In this document: piece by piece, positions 25,279 through 34,050 of the stretch
Position numbering within the stretch: the stretch's first letter is position 1
Layout of the letters: each line of letters starts with the position of its first letter
Translations under genes and position numbers: made by a program
Assembly (NCBI RefSeq): GCF_001618385.1
Contig: NZ_BDCR01000003.1
Location: 62,001 to 126,000 of the forward strand
Source of the DNA: Paludibacter jiangxiensis
GTDB taxonomy: Bacteria > Bacteroidota > Bacteroidia > Bacteroidales > Paludibacteraceae
Length of the DNA: 64,000 nt
Reading direction: 5' to 3'
Notes under the pieces: generated by a model
Database searches by the model: none
The model's input: the letters and a program-made list of their open reading frames with translations, nothing else
Told to the model about the DNA's origin: nothing

Positions 25279-26583
25279 ATGGATATGAAGCAGGAAGGAT
25301 TGGTAAAAAGATGTGTATTGTTGATAGCAGGGCTGTTTATTATGGCTCTCGGCGTAGTGTTGTCGGTCAAGGCAAACCTGGGTACTTCGCCCATCTCCGC
25401 CCCACCCTACGTCTACAGTCAGGCTTTTCCGCTTACGATGGGCACCACCACCATTCTGATGAACATGGGGCTTATTCTGCTGCAAATCGTGCTGTTGCGC
25501 AAGCAATACGAATGGATTCAGCTCACGCAGATCATCGCCGTCTCCGTTTTCGGACTCTTCATCGACCTTACCATGCCGTTAGTCTCCTGGATTCACACCT
25601 CCAACTATTTCGTGCAATGGGCACTCTGCTTGTTGAGCTGCGTGGTGCTGGGCTTCGGGGTCTTTCTCGAAGTAAAAGCGAAGGTAACCTACCTTGCCGG
25701 TGAGGGATTGTCGCTGGCTCTTGCCAAGGTGTTCCGGCTGGAGTTCGGCAAAGCCAAAGTAAGTGTCGACTGCTCGTTAGTCGTACTTGGCGTGGCGAGC
25801 TCTTTTCTGCTGTTGCACCGACTGGAAGGAGTGCGCGAAGGCACGGTGGCGGCGGCACTCTTAGTGGGTACCATTGTCCGCTTTTATGCTAAACACGTTG
25901 CGTTTATCGACAAATGGCTGGGCAACAAACCTGTTGAAGCAGAAAAAGCGCCTGCCGTAAGCGCTACCGAACCTAAACCACAACTTGTCATCACCATTGC
26001 CCGCGAATACGGCAGCGGCGGACACGAAATCGGTGAGATACTGGCACGCAAATTAGGCATCGCATTCTACGACAGCAAACTGATCGACCTCACGGCACTC
26101 GAAGGAGGATTTACGCCGGAGTATGTGAAGGAACACGAACAGAAGCTGGCGAATACGCTGCTCTACGACCTGTACGAGCAGAACTATGCCTACGTCAATG
26201 AAGAGATGCCGCCGCTCGACTCGCTCTTTATGGTGCAGAGCAAGGTGATACGCGACATTGCCGCACGGGAATCATGCGTCATTGTAGGCCGCTGTGCCGA
26301 CTTTATCCTCAAGAGCCAGCCCACTTTCAACGTCTTTGTACACGCCGGGAAAGAGTTCCGCATCGACCGCATTATCCACAACTACCGCATTGCACCCGAA
26401 CTGGCCGCGAAAGAGCTGGAACGCAAAGACCGCGAACGCATCAACTATTGCCGTCGCTACACCCACAAAACATGGGGCGATGCGGCGAATTACCACCTCA
26501 CCGTCGACAGCTCGCTATTCGGCACCGAAGCCTGCGCGGACCTGATTATCGACTCCGTGCAACGGTGGAGACAAAGCCGGTAG
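25279..26583 (+). CDS. YitT/YczE-like membrane domain fused to cytidylate-kinase-like domain
   Basis: 434 residues. Residues 1-210 hold about five to six membrane helices of the YczE/YitT type (LLIAGLFIMALGVVLSVKANLGTSPISAPPYV). After a Pro/Ala/Lys linker (214-233) comes a cytosolic cytidylate-kinase-like domain: VITIAREYGSGGHEIGEILARKLGIAFYDSKLI, an altered P-loop without GKS, then VIVGRCADFIL and ERINYCRRYTHKTWGD. The kinase-like part is the family often called cytidylate kinase-like, whose substrate is not known. The fusion suggests that a membrane sensor or transporter controls, or is fed by, a nucleotide-binding domain. Confidence 0.85.
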   Translation: MDMKQEGLVKRCVLLIAGLFIMALGVVLSVKANLGTSPISAPPYVYSQAFPLTMGTTTILMNMGLILLQIVLLRKQYEWIQLTQIIAVSVFGLFIDLTMPLVSWIHTSNYFVQWALCLLSCVVLGFGVFLEVKAKVTYLAGEGLSLALAKVFRLEFGKAKVSVDCSLVVLGVASSFLLLHRLEGVREGTVAAALLVGTIVRFYAKHVAFIDKWLGNKPVEAEKAPAVSATEPKPQLVITIAREYGSGGHEIGEILARKLGIAFYDSKLIDLTALEGGFTPEYVKEHEQKLANTLLYDLYEQNYAYVNEEMPPLDSLFMVQSKVIRDIAARESCVIVGRCADFILKSQPTFNVFVHAGKEFRIDRIIHNYRIAPELAAKELERKDRERINYCRRYTHKTWGDAANYHLTVDSSLFGTEACADLIIDSVQRWRQSR

Positions 26584-27061
26584 TAGCTTGCTATTCCTCT
26601 TACCTCGTTTGATACAGGGCAAGGCTCATTTTGTTTTAAAATGATTTGCTTTACCTGTACACTGATTTTGTATCCCCCAACAAACCATTTGGTGCGCCAT
26701 CCCACTCCGGCGATCAAACAACCCATCAATTTAAAGAATATATTCTTTTTGTATGTTAATTATTTGTAGTACGTTTGCATTGATGTTTATGATTAGCTGA
26801 AAATGAGGAGTGTTCTCTGCTAAATAGTCAATATAATCGGCAAAGGAATTGATCGGAGAAAGAATCCGTTAGACAAATTGGATATAGATTAACAACGAAC
26901 AAATTGCATCATTAACAAGTTGGACATGTTCAGTAGAACTAAAAACCAAAATTTCATATTTATCTAATCATAAAATTATTAGACAATTTAACACAGTAGA
27001 TAAAAGCGATATATGTACAGTTTACTGAACATATCAAAATATCAACTCAACCTTTCTACGT
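26584..27061. other. AT-rich gap before the cassette region
   Basis: 478 bases without a credible gene. Base composition falls sharply from about 26720 onward, marking the edge of the transferred segment. No recombinase or attI-like site was recognised. Confidence 0.5.
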
Positions 27062-27068
27062 GTTAGGT
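27062..27068 (+). other. Left cassette border, GTTRRRY core (GTTAGGT)
   Basis: GTTAGGT fits the integron core GTTRRRY. Its TTAGGT is the exact complement of the ACCTAA that opens the attC-like site at 28160, as expected for the two ends of one gene cassette. Confidence 0.6.
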
Positions 27069-27096
27069 GGAATTATAAAAAAAACAGATTCAAGGC

Positions 27097-28143
27097 ATGA
27101 ATATAGTCCTTATACCAATTATAACATTAATAGTTCTATTTTTAACATGGGTGATTGTTCCAAAAAAATACGTAGAAAGGTTTTTTGGAAAGAAACAAAA
27201 TCCAGCGGAGATATTGAAATATATAGGTGTTATTGTAGGATCTATCATTGTTATTTGCACCCTTTATAATGCGAATGAAACAAATAACTTAACACGTAAA
27301 GGTCAATTAGATAATCGATTTATTGAAGCGTCTAAACTTTTATCAAGTGAGAATAACTTTGAGAATATTTCAGGAGTTTACACGCTTAATAGAATTGCGA
27401 AAGAAGCCTCTACTGATGAATCCCAAAAAGGATATTCGGTTTTAATCAAAGAAATACTATTTACGTTTTTACGTGAAAACAGCGATCCTATTCTAAAAGA
27501 TGATATTTTAATTAATGTTCAGTGTAGAAAAAAGAAATTTGTTTTCCAACAAATTATAAAATTACTTTTCGACAAGGAAAATGATTTTTATATGTCCTCT
27601 GACAAAGATTTGAGTTCTTGTTGTTTCTCTGAATTGAGCTTAGAAAACTTCAATTTTAATGGTTTCGTCCTCGTTAGTAGTGATTTTAGTGATTCTAATT
27701 TGGAAAGGTCAACATTTGATAATTCAACATTACTGGGGTCTATTATGGTTTCTTGTAATTTAAAATCAGCTTCATTGAAAAATGTAGAATTAGATTTAGT
27801 CAATTTAGAACAGGCTTATCTATCGAATGCAAATTTAAGTAACTCAAATTTTTATCAAGCAAACATGAATAGTGTTGTTTTAGATAGTGCAAATCTTTCC
27901 AATTCTAATTTAATTAGAGCTGACTTACGTAATGCTTCAATAAGAAAAGCAAATCTAAGTAATACAAACTTTAGTTTTGCTGATTTAAGAGGTGCTGACT
28001 TTTCTAACGCAATTCTTTCAAATACAGACTTTAGTTATGCTATTATAGACAAAACAACTAATTTTAAAAACACAAAATTGGAAAAGTATCCAATATCTAG
28101 AATTACTGAATCAGGCAATTCAAAAAAGCTGACAAAGAATTAG
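27097..28143 (+). CDS. Membrane-anchored pentapeptide-repeat protein
   Basis: 348 residues, AT-rich codons unlike its neighbours. Two N-terminal membrane helices (about 3-22 and 43-61), then a helical segment QLDNRFIEASKLLSSENNFENISGVYTLNRIAKEA typical of membrane pentapeptide proteins, and about 25 pentapeptides from about 180 to 330 (ANLSN SNFYQ ANMNS VVLDS ANLSN SNLIR ADLRN ASIRK). The repeat coil probably lies in the cytoplasm. Similar proteins occur in mobile and defence-associated DNA; function unknown. Only gene of the first cassette. Confidence 0.8.
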   Translation: MNIVLIPIITLIVLFLTWVIVPKKYVERFFGKKQNPAEILKYIGVIVGSIIVICTLYNANETNNLTRKGQLDNRFIEASKLLSSENNFENISGVYTLNRIAKEASTDESQKGYSVLIKEILFTFLRENSDPILKDDILINVQCRKKKFVFQQIIKLLFDKENDFYMSSDKDLSSCCFSELSLENFNFNGFVLVSSDFSDSNLERSTFDNSTLLGSIMVSCNLKSASLKNVELDLVNLEQAYLSNANLSNSNFYQANMNSVVLDSANLSNSNLIRADLRNASIRKANLSNTNFSFADLRGADFSNAILSNTDFSYAIIDKTTNFKNTKLEKYPISRITESGNSKKLTKN

Positions 28144-28159
28144 AACAACAAATAACTGC

Positions 28160-28292
28160 ACCTAACACACGCCTATGTCCATTGTCTGGCTGACGTGCAT
28201 TCAGCGGTCTTTGCTCCCGCATTCACTTTGTCGTTTCACGACAGCGAATGCTCCCGCAAACCGCCAAATGCCCATAGCCTCGGTCGTTATGC
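28160..28292 (+). repeat. attC-like site ending cassette 1
   Basis: 133 bases bounded by ACCTAAC (28160-28166, RYYYAAC) and GTTATGC (28286-28292, GTTRRRY with one deviation). The two halves are imperfectly complementary over their whole length: TAAC, CTATG-N2-CATT and GCATTC blocks recur in the same order when the right half is read in reverse complement, and the centre folds as GCATTC..TGTCG/CGACA..GAATGC. Size and layout agree with integron attC sites. Confidence 0.6.
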
Positions 28293-28328
28293 ACAAGAGT
28301 AAGAAAAATACAAACCAATTAAATCAAC

Positions 28329-29192
28329 ATGAATATGGCAATCGCAAGAATCAAAAGACGTAGTTTCAACATTTCAATGTTCAATATCAAGATCTCGCCA
28401 AGAACAAACGACGAAAATTTCACTCAACGTTATGTAGATTTAATCAAAAAACTACACTCTGAAAATATAGCAATTAAAACGAGAGGTGAAAAATATATGG
28501 AATTGAGAACTTTAAACTCTTATGACAACGACAAAGTGTTATTTGGAAAACTGACTTATTATACGATTCTTGACGGTAACGATTGGTATAATAAACGTTC
28601 AAAAACCATTGAAAATGTAGAAATTGAAGATGATTTATATCCTAATGCAAAAGAAATTGAATATTACTTTATTCCCGAAGCACACCGTTTTTGTTTTATC
28701 AACAAAACTAATGGTATTGCAATGTCTCAAATTGAAGTTTTTTTATCTAAGGCTTTACCCATGCTTGTAAGCGAAGATAAAACTGTAATTGTAACTCAAG
28801 AATTAACTGAAGATATAATAGATAGAATAATTTCTGCAGCTAAGATTTTTAGACTTGAAATTGACCTATCTTATTCAAATAATGATTTATCAGATGACTT
28901 TGAAGAGTTACTTGACAATGATTTAAGAGATGGACATGTTAGAAATATTAATTTATCCGCAAAATCATTTAAATCACAAACAATTGATTTAGAAAATAGC
29001 AAATTCCTAAGTGCTGCATTAAAACTGTCACAAAGTAATGGGTACGCCGAAGCAACTATTGAAAATACAGATGGTAAAAATGAAAATGTTGCAACAATTG
29101 AATATCCGAGAAAAGAATTAATACACTCTACTGAAGGTAATGAACATATCGATGTATTAACAAAAATACTAAGACTATTTAGAAATGGATAA
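28329..29192 (+). CDS. Unknown soluble protein, DUF4747-like
   Basis: 287 residues (start at 28329 or the next ATG at 28335), AT-rich, no signal peptide or membrane segment. The opening ARIKRRSFNISMFNIKISPR and the later YYFIPEAHRFCFINK recall DUF4747, a family often found near phage or mobile genes, but this is from memory of its pattern and uncertain. Mixed alpha/beta; the C-terminal quarter (about 210-287) is Asn/Glu-rich. The stop codon overlaps the next gene by 8 bases, so the two are made together. Carried by the second cassette. Confidence 0.6.
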   Translation: MNMAIARIKRRSFNISMFNIKISPRTNDENFTQRYVDLIKKLHSENIAIKTRGEKYMELRTLNSYDNDKVLFGKLTYYTILDGNDWYNKRSKTIENVEIEDDLYPNAKEIEYYFIPEAHRFCFINKTNGIAMSQIEVFLSKALPMLVSEDKTVIVTQELTEDIIDRIISAAKIFRLEIDLSYSNNDLSDDFEELLDNDLRDGHVRNINLSAKSFKSQTIDLENSKFLSAALKLSQSNGYAEATIENTDGKNENVATIEYPRKELIHSTEGNEHIDVLTKILRLFRNG

Positions 29193-29778
29193 GAAAACTA
29201 AAAACTTTGGTATCAACGCAATTTTAAAACTATATGATTTGAGATTGCTATGGAAAGGAGCTAAATATCCATTAATATTTACTGTAATTATAGTTAGCAT
29301 TTTTCTTTTTGTTGGTGAGATAGATAAAGAAATAATCAAATCTGTTGTTGATTTAATTCTTTCTATAATTCCAAGCTTGTTGGGTTTTGTCCTCAGTGGA
29401 TATGCATTATTGATTGGATTTGGCAATATTGAAATTATTGCCAAAAGGAGACAGACAGAAGTTGACAAAGAAAAACCAACATTATATCAAAAAGTTAGTA
29501 CAGTCTTCGCAGTTGCTCTTATCATGCAAATAGTATTGTTGGTTTTTACATTTATACTTAAAGTACTTTTGCAAGTTGATTTACCTTGCATCTTTGACAA
29601 CTGCATTGCATGTGAAATTGTGAATTATATTGTTTTTATACTCTTGATTTTTGGTTTACTTTATGTGACCGTTATGATAAAAGACTTGGTGGTAAACATA
29701 TTTAATTTCAGTCAGATTCAACATTTTTTTATTAACAAAGCTCCAGATCCAACTAACACAACAACAGAAACCGAATAA
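29185..29778 (+). CDS. Unknown membrane protein paired with the preceding gene
   Basis: 197 residues, AT-rich. About four membrane helices in two pairs (near 31-47, 56-80, 108-132 and 148-168), joined by a charged cytosolic loop IIAKRRQTEVDKEKPTLYQ. Short C-terminal tail with KAPDPTNTTTETE. No family recognised. It starts inside the end of the soluble DUF4747-like gene, which suggests a cytosolic/membrane two-protein unit of the kind seen in phage-defence systems; this is inference from layout. Confidence 0.65.
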   Translation: MDKKTKNFGINAILKLYDLRLLWKGAKYPLIFTVIIVSIFLFVGEIDKEIIKSVVDLILSIIPSLLGFVLSGYALLIGFGNIEIIAKRRQTEVDKEKPTLYQKVSTVFAVALIMQIVLLVFTFILKVLLQVDLPCIFDNCIACEIVNYIVFILLIFGLLYVTVMIKDLVVNIFNFSQIQHFFINKAPDPTNTTTETE

Positions 29779-29787
29779 AGGAAAACT

Positions 29788-29870
29788 CCATAACATACGC
29801 CTATGTACATTGTCCGTATCGGCGGATCTGCGCTCCGTCGCCGCAAAAGAGTATAAGGATCTGTGATCCT
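29788..29870 (+). repeat. Partial attC-like end of cassette 2 and adjoining hairpin
   Basis: CCATAAC (29788-29794) is complementary, but for one base, to the TTATGC that opens cassette 2 at 28287, and the following CGCCTATGTACATTGTC copies the left half of the site at 28160. No GTTRRRY end follows; instead a chromosomal-looking hairpin AGGATC-TGT-GATCCT occurs at 29856-29870. The right half seems lost. Confidence 0.5.
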
Positions 29871-29937
29871 ACAAAGAACAGTACATGAAAATTCAATCCG
29901 GTATAAATAACATTTGTTCTTCAATAAAAAACACCCC

Positions 29938-31422
29938 ATGAAAAAACTCACATTACTTTGTCTTGCCGGAATGTTCTGTTCGGCACTGGCATCGGGTCAG
30001 GTGCCTGCACTCAGTGACTTCAAAACGGAACCGGTTACAGTGACTACCGGCTACTCGCTGAAATTCCACTCGAATATTCTCAACGAAGATCGCACCATCA
30101 ATATCTCCCTGCCGGAGGGCTACGAGAAGAGCTCTAAGAAATACCCGGTGCTTTACATGCTCGATGCGCAGTGGAACTTCAATCACACGGCACAAAACCT
30201 CGGCTGGCTCTCCAATTCCGACATCAAGAGCATCCCGCAAACTATTGTGGTGGGCATCGTAACCGGCGGCGACAGGCGCGAACACGACCTTACCCCGACA
30301 CCGGGCAACAGCCACAAGGACGGCGGCGCCGACAGCCTCTACCGCTTCATCAAAGAGGAGCTGATACCGTTTGTGGAGAAAAATTACCGCACCTACAACT
30401 ACCGGCTGTTGGGTGGCGTGTCGTACGGGGGGCTGTTTGTGATGAATGCCTTTGTAAAAGATCCGCTCTATTTCAACGCATACCTCTCCCTCAGTCCGAG
30501 CATGTGGTGGGACAACAATATCATGTTGAACAAAACACAGGAGCTGCTCGCCAAAACGCCCGACTTCCCCACTCGGCTCTACCTGACCATGGCCAACGAA
30601 GGGCTGTCGATGGGTGTCGATTCGCTGGACGCGCTGCTAAAGAAGTATGCTCCCAAAAACTTTGCCTGGAAATTCGACAAGCACCCCGACGAGGTACACA
30701 ACACCATCCATTTCAAAGGCATCTGGGACGGCATAAAATTTCTGCTGGCCGACTGGCATTACCCCTTTATCGATTTCGGCACAAAGGAAAAGCCATTTTC
30801 GGTTCCCGGCGGAACGGAGTCTACACCAGTATCTCCTAAAACGGTAAAGCTACCGGCTACGGCTCTTGCCGGTTGCAGCGGTCTCTATCAGGATTCGTTC
30901 GGCAGGCTACTATCGCTAACCAAAGCCGACAACACCCTGCAACTGTCGTGCGAACAGCTAACTCCGCTTTCGCTCTACCCCGAAGCACCAAACCGCTTCT
31001 TTCTTCCGGCCAATGCTGCGCTTGAGGAGCTCCATTTGAAAAATGCACAGATACGGTTCGAATTTCCGAAGAACGACTCGCTGGTGATAACCACAAACGG
31101 AAAAATCGAGTGTACTGCAAAAAAGTTGACCCACGCTCCGCTAGTAACATTATCCGACGAGGCTTTACAACAGTTTGTGGGAAGCTATACCTCTTCGGTA
31201 CCCAATAACAATTTCCGAATTGCGAAGAAAGAGCATACATTGATGCTTTACGTCGATACCACACCTTTCACGTTGTATACGATGAGCGCCAACAAACTCT
31301 TTGTTTTTGTCAACGGCATGGGATTGGAGCTGGAGTTTTTGAAAGACGCCTCGAACAACACTACCAAAATAAATGTCACCAAAGACGGCAAAATTATGAT
31401 GGAAGCAAAAAAGACGAATTGA
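29938..31422 (+). CDS. Secreted esterase of the IroE/Fes/esterase D type
   Basis: 494 residues from the ATG at 29938. Signal peptide about 1-20, then an alpha/beta hydrolase domain (PF00756 type, about 30-280) with the nucleophile elbow GGVSYGG (S162), preceded by YPVLYMLDAQWNF. The C-terminal 200 residues form a separate beta-rich domain made of two repeated units (LAGCSGLYQDSFGRLLSLTKADNTL and QQFVGSYTSSVPNNNFRIAKKEHTL), similar to the C-terminal domain of some serine hydrolases. Probably periplasmic, acting on esters such as siderophores or acylated sugars. Confidence 0.85.
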   Translation: MKKLTLLCLAGMFCSALASGQVPALSDFKTEPVTVTTGYSLKFHSNILNEDRTINISLPEGYEKSSKKYPVLYMLDAQWNFNHTAQNLGWLSNSDIKSIPQTIVVGIVTGGDRREHDLTPTPGNSHKDGGADSLYRFIKEELIPFVEKNYRTYNYRLLGGVSYGGLFVMNAFVKDPLYFNAYLSLSPSMWWDNNIMLNKTQELLAKTPDFPTRLYLTMANEGLSMGVDSLDALLKKYAPKNFAWKFDKHPDEVHNTIHFKGIWDGIKFLLADWHYPFIDFGTKEKPFSVPGGTESTPVSPKTVKLPATALAGCSGLYQDSFGRLLSLTKADNTLQLSCEQLTPLSLYPEAPNRFFLPANAALEELHLKNAQIRFEFPKNDSLVITTNGKIECTAKKLTHAPLVTLSDEALQQFVGSYTSSVPNNNFRIAKKEHTLMLYVDTTPFTLYTMSANKLFVFVNGMGLELEFLKDASNNTTKINVTKDGKIMMEAKKTN

Positions 31423-31713
31423 GCCAGCCATCCAATATTCGTTGTCAAAACAGCCGCCGATGTTGTAAAACAATAGTCCGGGGATAGCATTTTCATCTAT
31501 CTTTTCGTAGCTTTGTCTGTATACATATTTCGTACCTACGGCACTCTATGACCATGGAAAGATTCGGCATTCTATAAACCTGCCGTGCCGATGGCACTGA
31601 GACAACCATTATTATTCTATTCATATTTAAAGACTAATCCCGTCAGGGATGGCATATTTATAGAAACAAGACCCTAAACAATCCCAAGTCCCATAGGGAC
31701 GAAACATATATAA
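31423..31713. repeat. Intergenic dispersed repeats (CCGTCAGGGA / CCCATAGGGACG type)
   Basis: Contains several relatives of short GC-rich motifs set in AT-rich DNA: CGTACCTACGGCACTCTATGA (31531-31551), CCTGCCGTGCCGATGGCACTG (31579-31599), CCCGTCAGGGATGGCATATTTA (31638-31660) and CCCATAGGGACGAAACATATA (31690-31710). Such strings are typical repeat units of Bacteroidota intergenic regions. No gene seen. Confidence 0.5.
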
Positions 31714-32322
31714 ATGCAGAAATTTCTCTTCATCTTTATAAGTTTGGCAATGCTCATTTCATGCGGAAAAGCCAAACCAATAGAGCAAATAGATGAATTT
31801 GTTTTGTTTGCATATCCGGGCTTCAACTATCTGGATAGCGATCATATTGTATTTGATTCTACATCGCTCAATATTAGGCAATACTTTGAATTAAAGCGGA
31901 ATCGTTTTATCCACATAGCTAATACTAAGGACTACAAAAGTCAGCCCCTGAAATATGTAGAAAATAATAAAGCGGATACTTTAGGGTTGGAGAGATTGCT
32001 AAATCAGGTTTTGATTTCAAAACGCTATAGCCACGAGTACGACTCCAAACCAGGTAGTTGGTACGAAGGATTTATGTATACTCTTTATTATCGAACGTCT
32101 TCAAATAAAGAATTTACAATAAATTATTGTCCGGATTATTTGCCTGACAGTCTGAAGGTGTTGCATAATTATATTGTCAACGTGATTAACTGTTATAGGA
32201 ACCCACATAACGATCAGTTCCAATTTCATGCTATCTCAAAAAGTGTGGCTGGCGATCTTTGGAAAAGACATAAACCTCCGGTAGAGAGTAAGATTGAAGA
32301 AGTGAAATTTGAATGGAAGTGA
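31714..32322 (+). CDS. Lipoprotein of unknown function
   Basis: 202 residues. Signal peptide with lipobox LISC (Cys17), so it is probably anchored in a membrane after processing. The rest is a mixed alpha/beta domain without recognised motifs (YPGFNYLDSDHIVFDSTSLNI; SWYEGFMYTLYYRTSSNKEF). Lies just upstream of the beta-CASP gene but has a different base use, somewhat more AT-rich. Confidence 0.65.
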   Translation: MQKFLFIFISLAMLISCGKAKPIEQIDEFVLFAYPGFNYLDSDHIVFDSTSLNIRQYFELKRNRFIHIANTKDYKSQPLKYVENNKADTLGLERLLNQVLISKRYSHEYDSKPGSWYEGFMYTLYYRTSSNKEFTINYCPDYLPDSLKVLHNYIVNVINCYRNPHNDQFQFHAISKSVAGDLWKRHKPPVESKIEEVKFEWK

Positions 32323-32363
32323 AGTAAAAATATATCATCGTTATCTAACTAAACACCCATACT

Positions 32364-33785
32364 ATGAGAATAAAATTTATCGGCGCTGCCCGCGAAGTAA
32401 CCGGCAGCAAACATTTGATAACAACCAAAGAGGGAAAGAAAATCCTGCTCGACTGCGGCATGTTTCAGGGGAAAGGAATGGAGACCGACGCCATGAACCG
32501 TAACCTCGGTTTCGACCCGGCAGAGATAGACCACATCATCCTGACTCACGCGCACATCGATCACTCGGGATTGATCCCCTACATGTACAACAACGGTTTC
32601 GAAGGCTCGGTGATCTGCACCAATGCCACCCGCGACCTCTGTGCCATTATGCTCTCCGACAGCGGCCACATTCAGGAGCTGGATGTGAAGTGGTACAACA
32701 AAAAAATGGTAAAAAAAGGGCTACCGACCGTGAGCCCTATTTACAACGATAAAGATGCCGAGGCGTGTATGAAACTCTTTATCGGGGTGGCCAACGACCG
32801 TCGCTTCTATTTCAACGACAAAAAAAGCCACAACGGCATCAACGTAAAGTTTACCAATACCGGTCACATGCTGGGCAGTTCGGTGGTAAACCTCGAAATC
32901 AAAGAAGGAGATAAGATAATCCGGTTAGCATACACCGGCGATATCGGTCGTCCTCATAACCGTATCATCCAGCCCCCGATGCCTTTCCCGCAATGCGATT
33001 ACCTGATTACCGAATCGACCTACGGCGACCGTCGGCACCAGGCTGATAAAGAATCAGAAGAAGATTTGCTGCGCATCATCACCGAGACCTGCGTCGACAA
33101 AGGAGGCAAGCTGATTATTCCTTCGTTCTCCATCGGGCGTACTCAGGAGATTGTCTTCGTGCTCAACAACCTCTACAACGACGGCCGTTTGCCAAAGATC
33201 GACATCTTCGTCGACAGTCCGCTTTCGGTCAACGCCACCGAGGTGTTCCGAATGCATACCGAATGCATGAACGAGCATGTGAAGGAGGTGCTGAAATACG
33301 ATCCCGATCCGTTCGGCTTCAACACACTGCATTACATCAAAAATGTGGACGACTCCAAAAAGCTCAACGACTACAAGAAACCTTGCGTGATTATCTCTTC
33401 GTCGGGCATGATGGAAGCCGGTCGCATCAAGCATCACGTGGCCAACAACATTGCCGATCCGAACAACACCTTGCTGATTGTGGGCTACTGTTCGCCCACC
33501 TCGTTGGGTGCGCGCATCCAGCAGCCGGGGCTGAGGGAGATCTCCATCTTCGGTGAAATGCACCCCATCAATGCGAAGATCGAAAAGATAGAGGCATTCT
33601 CCGGGCACGGCGATTACAGTGAAATGAGGGCTTTCCTGAGCTGTCAGGATACGGCACAATTGAAGAAAACCTTTTTGGTTCACGGTGAATACAAAACGCA
33701 ACAGATCTACCGTGATTTTCTCGGGAAAGAGGGTTTTTCAAACATCGAAATTCCAGCTCCTGGAGAGGAATTTGAACTATCGTAA
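32364..33785 (+). CDS. Beta-CASP metallo-beta-lactamase-fold RNase-like protein
   Basis: 473 residues. Zn ligands in THAHIDHSG (MBL motif 2), NTGHMLGSS (motif 3), YTGDIGR (motif 4), beta-CASP signatures ESTYGDR, a CVIISSSGMMEAGR block and a final SGHGDYSEMRAF. This is the CPSF73/YSH1-like branch that cuts RNA; bacterial homologues are assumed to be ribonucleases. Cytoplasmic. Confidence 0.9.
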   Translation: MRIKFIGAAREVTGSKHLITTKEGKKILLDCGMFQGKGMETDAMNRNLGFDPAEIDHIILTHAHIDHSGLIPYMYNNGFEGSVICTNATRDLCAIMLSDSGHIQELDVKWYNKKMVKKGLPTVSPIYNDKDAEACMKLFIGVANDRRFYFNDKKSHNGINVKFTNTGHMLGSSVVNLEIKEGDKIIRLAYTGDIGRPHNRIIQPPMPFPQCDYLITESTYGDRRHQADKESEEDLLRIITETCVDKGGKLIIPSFSIGRTQEIVFVLNNLYNDGRLPKIDIFVDSPLSVNATEVFRMHTECMNEHVKEVLKYDPDPFGFNTLHYIKNVDDSKKLNDYKKPCVIISSSGMMEAGRIKHHVANNIADPNNTLLIVGYCSPTSLGARIQQPGLREISIFGEMHPINAKIEKIEAFSGHGDYSEMRAFLSCQDTAQLKKTFLVHGEYKTQQIYRDFLGKEGFSNIEIPAPGEEFELS

Positions 33786-33797
33786 ACTAGGGGAAAT

Positions 33798-33953
33798 ATG
33801 AGTTTATTCAGAGTCATTCTAGCAATTGTTTTCCCTCCGCTTTCGGTACTGGATAAAGGCTGCGGCAGCTTCCTGATCATTTTCCTTCTCACTCTGTGCG
33901 GGTGGGTTCCGGGAGTAATCGGAGCATTGATTATTCTCAACAAACGGAAATAA
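33798..33953 (+). CDS. YqaE/Pmp3-family small membrane protein
   Basis: 51 residues (MSLFRVILAIVFPPLSVLDK start), two membrane helices around a CGSFLIIFLLTLCGWVPGVIGA segment, the pattern of the PMP3/YqaE proteins that respond to osmotic or salt stress. A conserved WVPG turn is present. It starts 12 bases after the beta-CASP stop and is likely co-transcribed. Confidence 0.85.
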   Translation: MSLFRVILAIVFPPLSVLDKGCGSFLIIFLLTLCGWVPGVIGALIILNKRK

Positions 33954-33975
33954 ACGAAGATACCGCAACACGCAA

Positions 33976-34021
33976 AAACGGGATGAACAAAAATACCAAT
34001 GTATAATTGTTTATCCCGTTT
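33976..34021. terminator. Stem-loop terminator, probably bidirectional
   Basis: A 15-bp stem with one mismatch (33976-33990 with 34007-34021; AAACGGGATGAACAA) between convergent genes, A-rich before and T-rich after. Confidence 0.7.
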
Positions 34022-34050
34022 CCATTATGCAGCATGTCAACTTTCTGGCT

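Noticed and set aside
27062-29870. Insertion sequence or transposon as origin of the AT-rich segment
   Set aside because: No transposase and no terminal inverted repeats; the borders fit cassette cores better.
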